From positions 1 through 14,249 of the forward strand of contig JAKEHF010000059.1 of assembly GCA_022615295.1 (NCBI GenBank): a stretch of DNA of 14,249 nt. Reading direction: 5' to 3'. The first letter of the stretch is position 1, and the number at the start of each line of letters is the position of its first letter. The translations under genes and the position numbers were made by a program. The notes beneath the pieces are model-generated. The model searched no databases, was not told the DNA's origin, and was given only the letters and a program-made list of their open reading frames with translations. The stretch comes from Actinomycetota bacterium (GTDB lineage: Bacteria > Actinomycetota > Acidimicrobiia > Spongiisociales > ZC4RG35). This document shows positions 7,830 through 14,238 of this stretch, one piece after another.

Positions 7830-8390
7830 ATGCCCCACATCCACGTCTTCGACTACGACGAGACTGCGGGTCTGGCCCGCGCCGAGTACGACGCCGCGCT
7901 CCGCCGGGCGGGGAGGATCTGGAACATCGTCTCCGTCCAAGGCCATCTCCCCGAGGTCATGCGAGACTCGATCAGGCTCTACAGCTCGATCATGTACGGG
8001 CAGTCGCCGCTCACCCGTGCCCAACGGGAGATGCTGGCGGTGGTCACCTCGACGGTGAACGAGTGTCATTACTGAATTGCGGCGCATCTCCACGACCTCC
8101 GGGCTGAGGTCGCCGACCAGGAGATGGTGGACCGTTTCGCCGACGACTGGGGCACCGCCGGGCTGGACGCACCCACCATGGCACTGCTGGCTCATGCCGA
8201 GAAGCTCACCAGAGAGCCATGGACGGTCGACACAGCCGACATCGAGACCTTGCGGGGGCACGGCTTCGACGACAGGGGGATCTCGAGCCTCACCCAAGTC
8301 GTCGCCTATTTCAACTACATCAACCGGGTCGCCGACGGTCTAGGGGTGGGAGCCGAGGACTGGCTCGGCCCCGACGGGACCCCTACCTAA
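7830..8390 (+). CDS. AhpD-like peroxidase-related selenoprotein (CxxU) read through an in-frame TGA
   Basis: Read through the TGA at codon 82, this is a 186-residue protein of the AhpD/carboxymuconolactone decarboxylase fold, in the peroxidase-related branch of about 185 residues. The N-terminus MPHIHVFDYDE and the region SPLTRAQREMLAVVTSTVNECHY are typical. The family motif ExxCxxCxxxH reads here as E78, C79-H80-Y81-TGA82 and His86, so the TGA replaces exactly the second redox cysteine. After it the same frame stays open and family-like (AAHLHDL, then AEKLTREPW and VAYFNYINRVADGLGV) to TAA. A hairpin at 8093-8112 fits a bacterial SECIS. The likely product is a CxxU thiol peroxidase or disulfide oxidoreductase. 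The start ATG, 4 bases after the preceding stop, has only a weak RBS and appears coupled. The alternative is a nonsense-mutated pseudogene; an ordinary gene finder would split it at 8075. Confidence 0.8.
8073..8075 (+). other. Probable selenocysteine codon (TGA)
   Basis: The TGA lies in frame between the codons for Cys79-His80-Tyr81 and Ile83, at the resolving/redox position of a CxxC motif. Other genes here (ftsK, pdhA, aceB, aceA) end in TGA, so it is not a general sense codon. Sec insertion would need selA, selB, selC and selD elsewhere in the genome; none is in this window. Confidence 0.75.
8093..8112 (+). promoter_or_regulatory. SECIS-like hairpin downstream of the TGA
   Basis: CGACCTC (8093-8099) pairs perfectly with GAGGTCG (8106-8112), leaving a 6-base loop CGGGCT. 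Two further pairs (8089-8116, 8090-8115) can form below a 2x2 internal loop. The loop begins 25 bases after the TGA. Known bacterial SECIS elements place a short apical loop with a G in its first two positions about 16-37 bases downstream of the UGA; this hairpin meets both criteria. It lies within the coding sequence, as bacterial SECIS elements do. Confidence 0.6.
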
Positions 8391-8396
8391 CCCGGC

Positions 8397-8522
8397 ATGC
8401 CCAAGGACACCTGAGATGCGAGCGCCGTTGTCACCTTCAAGGACCTCGATGCGGTCGACCTGGAGGCTCTGATGGAGCTCGTCGTGAAGGCCCACGAGGC
8501 CTTCGCTCAGCCGGCGGAGTGA
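8397..8522 (+). pseudogene. Short coding-like frame broken by TGA: frameshifted small gene or second recoded ORF
   Basis: Seven bases after the AhpD-like stop, ATG CCC AAG GAC ACC is followed by TGA (8412-8414). The same frame then runs 35 codons to TGA at 8520 with strongly GC-biased third positions and a natural-looking helical sequence (VVTFKDLDAVDLEALMELVV and on to AHEAFAQPAE). No start codon of any common type lies between the TGA and this stretch until deep inside it. A well-placed AAGGA (8403-8407) precedes a different ATG at 8416 by 8 bases; joining that ATG to the coding-like frame would need a single-base shift near 8424-8428. So it may be a small gene with an indel, a second TGA-recoded ORF, or chance. 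The family is not recognised. It overlaps the end of the convergent regulator gene by 16 bases. Confidence 0.3.
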
Positions 8523-9949
8523 CGACCGACGACCTCCAGCACCGCGGGCAGGTCCATCTCGGGGTAGGGGTCGGGGGCCATCAGCCCGAGGATCCTGGCC
8601 TGGGACCGCGCCGAGACCAACACGGTCTCCCCGACACGTCTCGCCGCGTTCTCGGGTGGCCTTCGGCAACACATGGGGTCAGGGCAGGTCGAGGTCTCGC
8701 GGTTCGTCGTGTCCCGACCCCGGAACCAGCGGGCGTCGTCGAAACGGACGCCGAGGGTCACTGCTTGGAGAGGCTCCTTGCCGGCCTCGATGTGAGTGGT
8801 GCAGAAGAAGGTCCCGGCGGGGGTGTCGGTGTACTGGCGATGGGTGCCGAATCGGTCGTGGGAGGCGAAGGTGACCCGGGACCCCCAGCGCCGACAGAGT
8901 CTCTGGGTCTCGATGCCCCCGTGCTCGTCCCGGGGGACCGGGGCCCCGTCTGTGACCAGTCCCTTGACGACCGTCCCCACCTCGTCACTCACCACAAGGT
9001 GACAGGGGATGTCGAGATGGTGCCCGATGAGGTTGGCGAGACGCCACGCCGCCATCTCATAGGAGACATAGAAGAGCTCCTTGACGTCTTCGACGTCGAT
9101 GTCACGGATCTCCCGGGCCTTGGCGAGGTGATCGACGACGGCCTCCTCCGGGACGAGGACTGCCGCCGCGAAATAGGCGGTCTCCATCCGCTGGCGGAGG
9201 AAGGTGTCGAGGTCGGGCCCGGGGTCGTGGTCGAGGAGGAAGCCGGCGATGGTCTGCAAGACCGCCTTGCGTGCCTGACGAGTCCGTAGCTCGTTCCGCT
9301 GTGCGATGTAGATGCGTCTCGTGGTGAGATCGATGATCGAGCGGGCGAAGCCCGGCATGTCATCGATCGGCTCGAGCGCGAACCCGCTATGGGCCACCAG
9401 GTCGAGGAGGTTCCTGGACGAAAAGGGGCCCGTCCCGGGATAACCCACCGCCTCGAGGACGCCACGGGCGGCATCCTCGACGATCTCGAGATGACCACGT
9501 CGCTCCCCGAGTAGGGAGTGGACCGCCCCGTTGGCCCTGCGCACATCCTCCGAGCCTGCCGCTTCCAGCGTGGAGCGACGACGCAACTCCTCATGGACAC
9601 CCACCAGGTGGGTCAGTGTCTCGTTGTTGAGCCGGGCCCCGGGTTTGACCGGGGGAAGACCGAGGGAGACGACCAATGGCGTCTCCTGGAGTCTGACGAG
9701 ATCGATCTCGAGGGCGTCACGTCTCGTGGGTGGCTCGGGGTCGAGAAGGGTGGCGACGTCGACCCCCAGCGCCTCGGCCAGGGTCATGACCAGGCTGAGA
9801 CGGGGCTCCTTCTTTCCGTTCTCGAGAAGCGAGAGATAAGGGGCCGGCTTGCCGACCAGCTCTCCGACCTGGTCCAGTGTCATCCCACGTTGACGACGAT
9901 GAAAACGGAGACGGCGTCCGAGGATCAGGGGGTCGAGAGGTGTGCTCAA
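8507..9949 (-). CDS. ramB: RamB-like XRE-family transcriptional regulator
   Basis: A regulator of about 480 residues with the RamB/short-chain-fatty-acid regulator layout. It has an N-terminal XRE helix-turn-helix (about 9-69; LGRRLRFHRRQRGMTLDQVGELVGKPAPYLSLLENG), a central ImmA/IrrE-like region (about 180-300) and a Cys-rich C-terminal part (FFCTTHIE; CPDPMCCRRP). In Corynebacterium glutamicum and M. tuberculosis RamB represses glyoxylate-shunt and acetate genes. Here it diverges from aceB-aceA, which supports the same role. The position where ImmA/IrrE proteases have HExxH reads LQTIAGFLLDH, so it is probably not a protease. I chose the TTG at 9949 because the strong GGGGAGG (9962-9956) sits 6 bases from it and directly abuts the ATG at 9955 with no spacer. 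Confidence 0.88.
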   Translation of the reverse strand: MSTPLDPLILGRRLRFHRRQRGMTLDQVGELVGKPAPYLSLLENGKKEPRLSLVMTLAEALGVDVATLLDPEPPTRRDALEIDLVRLQETPLVVSLGLPPVKPGARLNNETLTHLVGVHEELRRRSTLEAAGSEDVRRANGAVHSLLGERRGHLEIVEDAARGVLEAVGYPGTGPFSSRNLLDLVAHSGFALEPIDDMPGFARSIIDLTTRRIYIAQRNELRTRQARKAVLQTIAGFLLDHDPGPDLDTFLRQRMETAYFAAAVLVPEEAVVDHLAKAREIRDIDVEDVKELFYVSYEMAAWRLANLIGHHLDIPCHLVVSDEVGTVVKGLVTDGAPVPRDEHGGIETQRLCRRWGSRVTFASHDRFGTHRQYTDTPAGTFFCTTHIEAGKEPLQAVTLGVRFDDARWFRGRDTTNRETSTCPDPMCCRRPPENAARRVGETVLVSARSQARILGLMAPDPYPEMDLPAVLEVVGRHSAG

Positions 9950-9955
9950 ACCCAT

Positions 9956-9962
9956 CCTCCCC
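9956..9962 (-). promoter_or_regulatory. Ribosome binding site that decides the regulator start
   Basis: On the minus strand GGGGAGG ends directly against the ATG at 9955 and lies 6 bases from the in-frame TTG at 9949. Zero spacing is not workable, so TTG is the better start. Confidence 0.55.
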
Positions 9963-10033
9963 AGAAAGAAGAGCCAATCTTATGCCTCATCACGTCTCCT
10001 GCTGAGGGCCGACTCCAAGATACTAGCGTTCTT
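9963..10033. promoter_or_regulatory. Divergent control region, ramB-like / aceBA
   Basis: This intergenic stretch should hold both promoters and the regulator's operators. For aceB, GATACT (10019-10024) resembles a -10 box 9 bases before the ATG; no usable RBS is present, suggesting a leaderless mRNA. On the minus strand TAAGAT (9982-9977) is a -10 candidate for the regulator. The hexamer CTTATG occurs at 9979-9984 and again at 10031-10036 over the aceB start. I do not see the corynebacterial RamB consensus (TTTGCAAA core). All of this is weak and based on motif and spacing only. Confidence 0.35.
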
Positions 10034-11560
10034 ATGACATCGGTCATCGATCGGATCCTCACCCCCGAAGCCGTCGTCTTTCTCGTCGACCTGGAGACGG
10101 AGTTTGGCTGGCGGAGGGGTCGTCTTCTCGCCGAGCGTCATCAACGACAACTACGTATCGACGGTGGCGAGCTACCCGACTTTCTCAGCGCCGACACAGG
10201 GGAGGAGACCTGGAGGATCGGGTCCGTTCCCGCCGAGATCGCCGACCGACGGGTCGAGATCACCGGTCCGGTCGAACGGAAGATGATGATCAACGCCCTC
10301 AACTCGGGGGCCCGGGTGTTCATGGCCGACTTCGAGGATGCCACCACCCCGACCTGGGGCAACGTCCTCGAGGGTCAGGCAAACATCGTCGACGCCTATG
10401 AGAGGACTCTGAGCCTGGAGACACCGGAGAGGACCTACCGGATCGGCGACTACCCGGCCACCCTCATGGTCCGGCCCCGTGGCTGGCACCTCGAAGAGAG
10501 TCACTTCGAGGTCGAGGGACATCCCATGTCGGCGTCGCTCTTCGACTTCGGTCTCTACATGTTCCACGGGGCCGGGGCGGCGATCGCCGCCGGATCGGGC
10601 CCGTATGTGTATTTGCCCAAGTTGGAGAACCATCACGAGGCACGGCTTTGGAACGAGGTCCTCACCTGGTGCGAGGAGCGTCTCGACATCCCCCGGGGGA
10701 CGACGAAGGCGACGGTCCTGATCGAGACCATCCTCGCCGCCTTCGAGATGGAGGAGATCCTCTTCGAGTTGCGTGAGCATGCCGCCGGGCTCAACGCCGG
10801 GCGGTGGGACTACATCTTCTCGATGATCAAGAAGTTCCGGAATCACCCGGGATTCGTTCTCGGTGACCGTGCCGACGTCACGATGACGGTCCCCTTCATG
10901 ACTGCATACACCCGACTCCTCGTCGCCACCTGCCACCGGAGGGGCGCCCACGCCATCGGGGGGATGGCGGCATTCATACCCAACCGTCGTGACCCGGAGG
11001 TCACCGCCAAGGCCCTGGCGGCGGTGAAGGCGGACAAGGCACGCGAGGCGGCCTTGGGTTTCGACGGCACCTGGGTGGCCCACCCCGACCTCGTCGAGGT
11101 TGCCATGGCGGAGTTCGACGCCGTCCTCGGGGAGCGTCCCAACCAGATCGACCGTCTCGACCGTCTCGACGGCGCCGAGGTGACGGCGGCCGACCTTCTC
11201 GACGTCGACTTCCCGAGCAGGATCACCATGGCCGGTGTCGAGACCAATGTCGAGGTGGGGATCCGATATCTCGTCTCGTGGCTCGCCGGAACCGGGGCCG
11301 TGGCCATCGACAACCTGATGGAGGACGTGGCCACGGCCGAGATCTCCCGGTCCCAGATCTGGCAATGGATCCACCAGGGGGCAACCACCGATGAAGGTTT
11401 TGTCGTGGACGAGGGTCTGGTGCGCTCGATCGCCGACCGTGTCACCGAGACTATGACAGCAGAGACTGTCCACACCGCCCGGAAGGTGTTTGAGGACGTC
11501 GCCCTTGGTGACGACTTCGTCGAGTTCCTGACACTGCCCGCATACGAGCTCATCGACTGA
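10034..11560 (+). CDS. aceB: Malate synthase A (glyoxylate shunt)
   Basis: A 508-residue malate synthase A-type enzyme that condenses glyoxylate with acetyl-CoA to malate. Visible family segments include ARVFMADFEDATTPTW (93-108), LMVRPRGWHLEE (144-155, with the catalytic Arg region), VLIETILAAFEMEEILFELR (228-247) and GLNAGRWDYIFSMIKKFRN (252-270), the classic malate synthase signature. The C-terminal helical plug (about 410-508) ends in LPAYELID. Length fits isoform A (about 530) rather than G (about 720). The ATG at 10034 gives the normal N-terminus; the frame is open upstream only as a shadow of the divergent regulator gene. Its stop shares one base with the first possible aceA ATG, so aceB-aceA is an operon. 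Confidence 0.96.
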   Translation: MTSVIDRILTPEAVVFLVDLETEFGWRRGRLLAERHQRQLRIDGGELPDFLSADTGEETWRIGSVPAEIADRRVEITGPVERKMMINALNSGARVFMADFEDATTPTWGNVLEGQANIVDAYERTLSLETPERTYRIGDYPATLMVRPRGWHLEESHFEVEGHPMSASLFDFGLYMFHGAGAAIAAGSGPYVYLPKLENHHEARLWNEVLTWCEERLDIPRGTTKATVLIETILAAFEMEEILFELREHAAGLNAGRWDYIFSMIKKFRNHPGFVLGDRADVTMTVPFMTAYTRLLVATCHRRGAHAIGGMAAFIPNRRDPEVTAKALAAVKADKAREAALGFDGTWVAHPDLVEVAMAEFDAVLGERPNQIDRLDRLDGAEVTAADLLDVDFPSRITMAGVETNVEVGIRYLVSWLAGTGAVAIDNLMEDVATAEISRSQIWQWIHQGATTDEGFVVDEGLVRSIADRVTETMTAETVHTARKVFEDVALGDDFVEFLTLPAYELID

Positions 11561-11561
11561 T

Positions 11562-11566
11562 GGAGG
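11562..11566 (+). promoter_or_regulatory. Ribosome binding site that decides the aceA start
   Basis: GGAGG lies 5 bases before the ATG at 11572. The earlier ATG at 11560, which overlaps the aceB stop, has no RBS of its own and would place this GGAGG inside the coding sequence. Confidence 0.5.
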
Positions 11567-11571
11567 ACAGG

Positions 11572-12846
11572 ATGGATCATCTCAGCGTGGAGGCCGCCCG
11601 GCTCGCCGAGGAGTGGCGCGACGATCCCAGATGGCGCGGCGTCATGAGGGACTACACGGCCGAGGCGGTGGTTCGTCTCCGGGGGAGCATCCGTGAACAG
11701 CACACCATCGCCTATCGGATGGCCGCCAAGCTCTGGGACCTTCTCGTCACCGAGGACTATGTCAACGCCCTTGGGGCCCTCAGCGGGGGGCAGGCGGTGC
11801 AAATGGTCAAGGCCGGTCTCCGGTCCATCTATCTCTCCGGATGGCAGGTGGCAGGAGATGGCAACCTTGCAGGCGAGGTCTACCCCGACCAGTCGCTCTA
11901 TCCGGCCAACTCGGCACCCGCCATGGTGAAAAGGATCAACAACGCACTGCGCAGAGCCGACCAGATCCACTGGGCGGAGGGTGACATCGAGACCGACTGG
12001 TTCGTGCCCATCGTGGCCGACGCCGAAGCCGGTTTCGGTGGGGCGCTCAACGTCTTCGAGATCACCAAGGCATTCATCGAAGCGGGGGCGGCAGGTGTCC
12101 ATCTCGAGGACCAGCTCGCCGCCGAGAAGAAGTGCGGGCACATGGGCGGGAAGGTCCTCGTCCCCACCGGCCAGCACATTCGAGCGCTCCAGGCGGCGCG
12201 GTTGGCCTCAGATGTGATGGGTGTCCCGACGATCATCGTCGCCAGGACCGACGCCAACTCGGCCACCCTGCTCACCTCAGACATCGACGAGCGGGATCGG
12301 AGGTTCGTGGTTGGGGAGAGGACACCCGAGGGATTCCACCGCGTCACCGGTGGCCTCGAGGCCGCCATCGCACGCGGCCTTGCCTATGCCCCATACTCCG
12401 ACCTGATCTGGTGTGAGACGGCGAAGCCGGACCTCGAGGAGGCGAAACGGTTCGCCGAAGCGATCAATGCCGAGTTCCCCGGGAAGATGCTGGCCTACAA
12501 CTGCTCCCCTTCCTTCAACTGGTCGGCCCATCTCGACGAGAGTGCGATCGCCAGGTTCCAAAAGGAGCTGGGGGCGATGGGATATCGCTATCAGTTCATC
12601 ACCCTGGCGGGGTTCCATGCCCTCAACGCCTCGATGTTCCGACTGGCCCGGGGCTATGCGGAGGACGGGATGACCGCCTATGTCGAGCTCCAGGACCTGG
12701 AGCTGGCGATGGAGGACGACGGCTACACGGCGACGCGGCATCAGCGGGAGGTCGGCGCCGGGTACTTCGACCTGGTGACCCAGACCGTGTCGGCAGGGTC
12801 GACGACTCTGGCCATGACCGGCAGCACCGAGGAGGAGCAGTTCTGA
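11572..12846 (+). CDS. aceA: Isocitrate lyase (glyoxylate shunt)
   Basis: A 424-residue isocitrate lyase (428 if started at 11560) that splits isocitrate to glyoxylate and succinate, feeding the adjacent malate synthase. SGWQVAGDGN and YPDQSLYPANS mark the substrate and metal region, PIVADAEAGFGG carries Mg-binding aspartates, and KKCGHMGGKVLVPT holds the catalytic Cys188. ARTDAN and NCSPSFNW complete the active site. Length matches the bacterial 430-residue class (ICL1, E. coli AceA) rather than the longer ICL2. The gene follows aceB directly. With the regulator on the other side, this forms a self-contained acetate/fatty-acid growth module. Confidence 0.96.
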   Translation: MDHLSVEAARLAEEWRDDPRWRGVMRDYTAEAVVRLRGSIREQHTIAYRMAAKLWDLLVTEDYVNALGALSGGQAVQMVKAGLRSIYLSGWQVAGDGNLAGEVYPDQSLYPANSAPAMVKRINNALRRADQIHWAEGDIETDWFVPIVADAEAGFGGALNVFEITKAFIEAGAAGVHLEDQLAAEKKCGHMGGKVLVPTGQHIRALQAARLASDVMGVPTIIVARTDANSATLLTSDIDERDRRFVVGERTPEGFHRVTGGLEAAIARGLAYAPYSDLIWCETAKPDLEEAKRFAEAINAEFPGKMLAYNCSPSFNWSAHLDESAIARFQKELGAMGYRYQFITLAGFHALNASMFRLARGYAEDGMTAYVELQDLELAMEDDGYTATRHQREVGAGYFDLVTQTVSAGSTTLAMTGSTEEEQF

Positions 12847-12854
12847 CCCGGCCC

Positions 12855-12890
12855 GGTCCCGGCGACGCCGGTCGATCCAGGGACGCCGGG
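12855..12890 (+). terminator. GC-rich inverted repeat after aceA, possible terminator
   Basis: CCCGGCG (12858-12864) pairs with CGCCGGG (12884-12890) around a 19-base loop, and CCGGCG/CGCCGG can also fold locally. No T-run follows, so it is not a canonical intrinsic terminator. A TAGTCT box (12891-12896) directly after it could be the -10 of the next gene. Confidence 0.25.
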
Positions 12891-12926
12891 TAGTCTGGTG
12901 ACCGAGCACTCACCCAAGGGGAGCAG

Positions 12927-13982
12927 ATGAAAGTCGTCCACGTCGTGGGCACGGGAACGATCGGCGAGCCCCTGATCGGTCTTCTCGCCGACAACAAGGA
13001 GCACTTCGGCATCGACGAGGTGACCTTTCACAAGCGGACACCACTCGTGACCGAGAAGGCAAAGGTCAATGATCTCGTCAGAAGAGGAGCGGTGCTCTCC
13101 GTCGACGACAACCGGAAGGCCACCTTCGAAGAGCTGGGACACTCGCCCAAGTACGAGACCGCGGAGGCCATAGAGAGGGCCACCGTCGTCATCGACTGCA
13201 CCCCGGTCGGCAACGACATGAAGAAGGAGTTCTACGAGTCGGCGAGGGGCCCCATCGGGTTCATGGCGCAGGGCTCCGAGTACGGGTTTGGGAAGATGTA
13301 CGCCCGGGGGATCAACGACGAGGCCCTGATCCCCGGTCAGGATCGCTTCCTTCACATCGTCAGCTGCAACACCCACAGCATCGCCGTGCTCATCAAAGCC
13401 CTGGCGATGGACCCCGACGGCACCAGCCATCTCGTCGACGGTCGCTTTCTCTGCATGAGGAGGGCCAACGACATCTCCCAGGACGGGGGTTACGTGGCCA
13501 GCCCCACCGTCGGGTCCCATGGTGACGAGCGGTTTGGCACCCATCACGCCCGTGACGCCCACGAGCTCTACACCACCCTTGGCTACGACCTCCCCTTGTT
13601 CTCGTCGGCGGTGAAGCTGAACACCCAGTACATGCATTCCCTCCACTTCTCGCTCACGCTGGACCGGGATATAGATCTCGACGAGGTGAGGGAGCGACTC
13701 GACGCCAACACCCGGGTGGCGGTCACCCACAAGCGGTCGGCGAATCAGGTGTTCTCCTTTGGCCGTGACCACGGCTATTACGGCCGGATCATGTCGCAGG
13801 CTGTGATCGCCCTCGACACCCTGGCCGTCCGCAACGGCAACGAGGTGGTCGGGTTCTCCTTCACACCCCAGGACGGGAACCCGCTCCTCTCCACCGTGGC
13901 GGCGATGCTGTGGTACCTCGACCCGGGGCGTATGGAGGATCGTCTCGACATCCTGCGCCGGTACCTGTTCACCGAGATCTGA
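12927..13982 (+). CDS. Type II (archaeal-type) glyceraldehyde-3-phosphate dehydrogenase-like oxidoreductase
   Basis: A 351-residue protein with an N-terminal Rossmann fold (VVGTGTIGEPLI, 7-18). It resembles the archaeal type II GAPDH family rather than bacterial GapA. VVIDCTPVGNDMKKEFYE (87-104) and GFMAQGSE (111-118) mirror the archaeal pattern, VSCNTHSIAVLIK (145-157) holds the presumed catalytic Cys147, and THHARDAHEL and TQYMHSLHFSLTL match the His-containing segments downstream. The archaeal active site normally reads SCNTTGL, so SCNTHSI departs after the Cys and the substrate may differ. The ATG has AAGGGGAG (12916-12923) just upstream. It lies 80 bases after aceA and is followed 1 base later by a small gene. 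Confidence 0.72.
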   Translation: MKVVHVVGTGTIGEPLIGLLADNKEHFGIDEVTFHKRTPLVTEKAKVNDLVRRGAVLSVDDNRKATFEELGHSPKYETAEAIERATVVIDCTPVGNDMKKEFYESARGPIGFMAQGSEYGFGKMYARGINDEALIPGQDRFLHIVSCNTHSIAVLIKALAMDPDGTSHLVDGRFLCMRRANDISQDGGYVASPTVGSHGDERFGTHHARDAHELYTTLGYDLPLFSSAVKLNTQYMHSLHFSLTLDRDIDLDEVRERLDANTRVAVTHKRSANQVFSFGRDHGYYGRIMSQAVIALDTLAVRNGNEVVGFSFTPQDGNPLLSTVAAMLWYLDPGRMEDRLDILRRYLFTEI

Positions 13983-13983
13983 G

Positions 13984-14238
13984 GTGGACGCGAAGGCACG
14001 TGCCTTCGCCGAGGAGGCGATCAGGGCAGTGGGCAGGGCCGACGCCCCGACCGCCCGGACCTTCATCGCCCAGGCGTGCGAGGCCGACCATCACATCGGC
14101 CCACTGGCCGACACCATCTATCTCGCCTGTGCGGAGATCGACAGCGAGGGCGGGGTGAGCGCCTCCACATGGAACACCCTCGCGGACGCCGTCGACTCGG
14201 CAGAGTTGTTGGCCGTCGTCGAGGGCAGCAGGACATGA
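13984..14238 (+). CDS. Small hypothetical protein
   Basis: An 84-residue, Ala- and acid-rich, apparently all-helical protein starting at GTG one base after the stop of the GAPDH-like gene, and so probably coupled to it. It has a single HH pair (DHHIG) and two cysteines (QACEAD, LACAEID), no membrane segment and no signal peptide. I recognise no family. The GC-biased third positions and the tight junction support it as a real gene. The window ends 11 bases later. Confidence 0.55.
   Translation: MDAKARAFAEEAIRAVGRADAPTARTFIAQACEADHHIGPLADTIYLACAEIDSEGGVSASTWNTLADAVDSAELLAVVEGSRT

Noticed and set aside
8073..8390. AhpD-like gene as a simple pseudogene, with a separate gene starting at 8124
   Set aside because: The TGA is exactly at the catalytic Cys, both sides are intact in the same frame, and a SECIS-like hairpin follows. 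A start at 8124 would drop the conserved AAHLHDL segment and leave half a domain.
9518..10033. Upstream extension of the malate synthase frame
   Set aside because: The 172 extra codons lie opposite the regulator gene and do not look like protein; the normal family N-terminus begins at the ATG at 10034.
11150..11172. Tandem repeat CGACCGTCT in aceB
   Set aside because: Two copies of a 9-base unit encode IDRLDRLDG; likely an ordinary coding repeat with no sign of mobility or regulation.
12741..14066. 441-codon minus-strand frame opposite the GAPDH-like gene
   Set aside because: Valine/glycine/histidine-rich shadow of the opposite codon pattern; it conflicts with the aceA end and the GAPDH-like gene.
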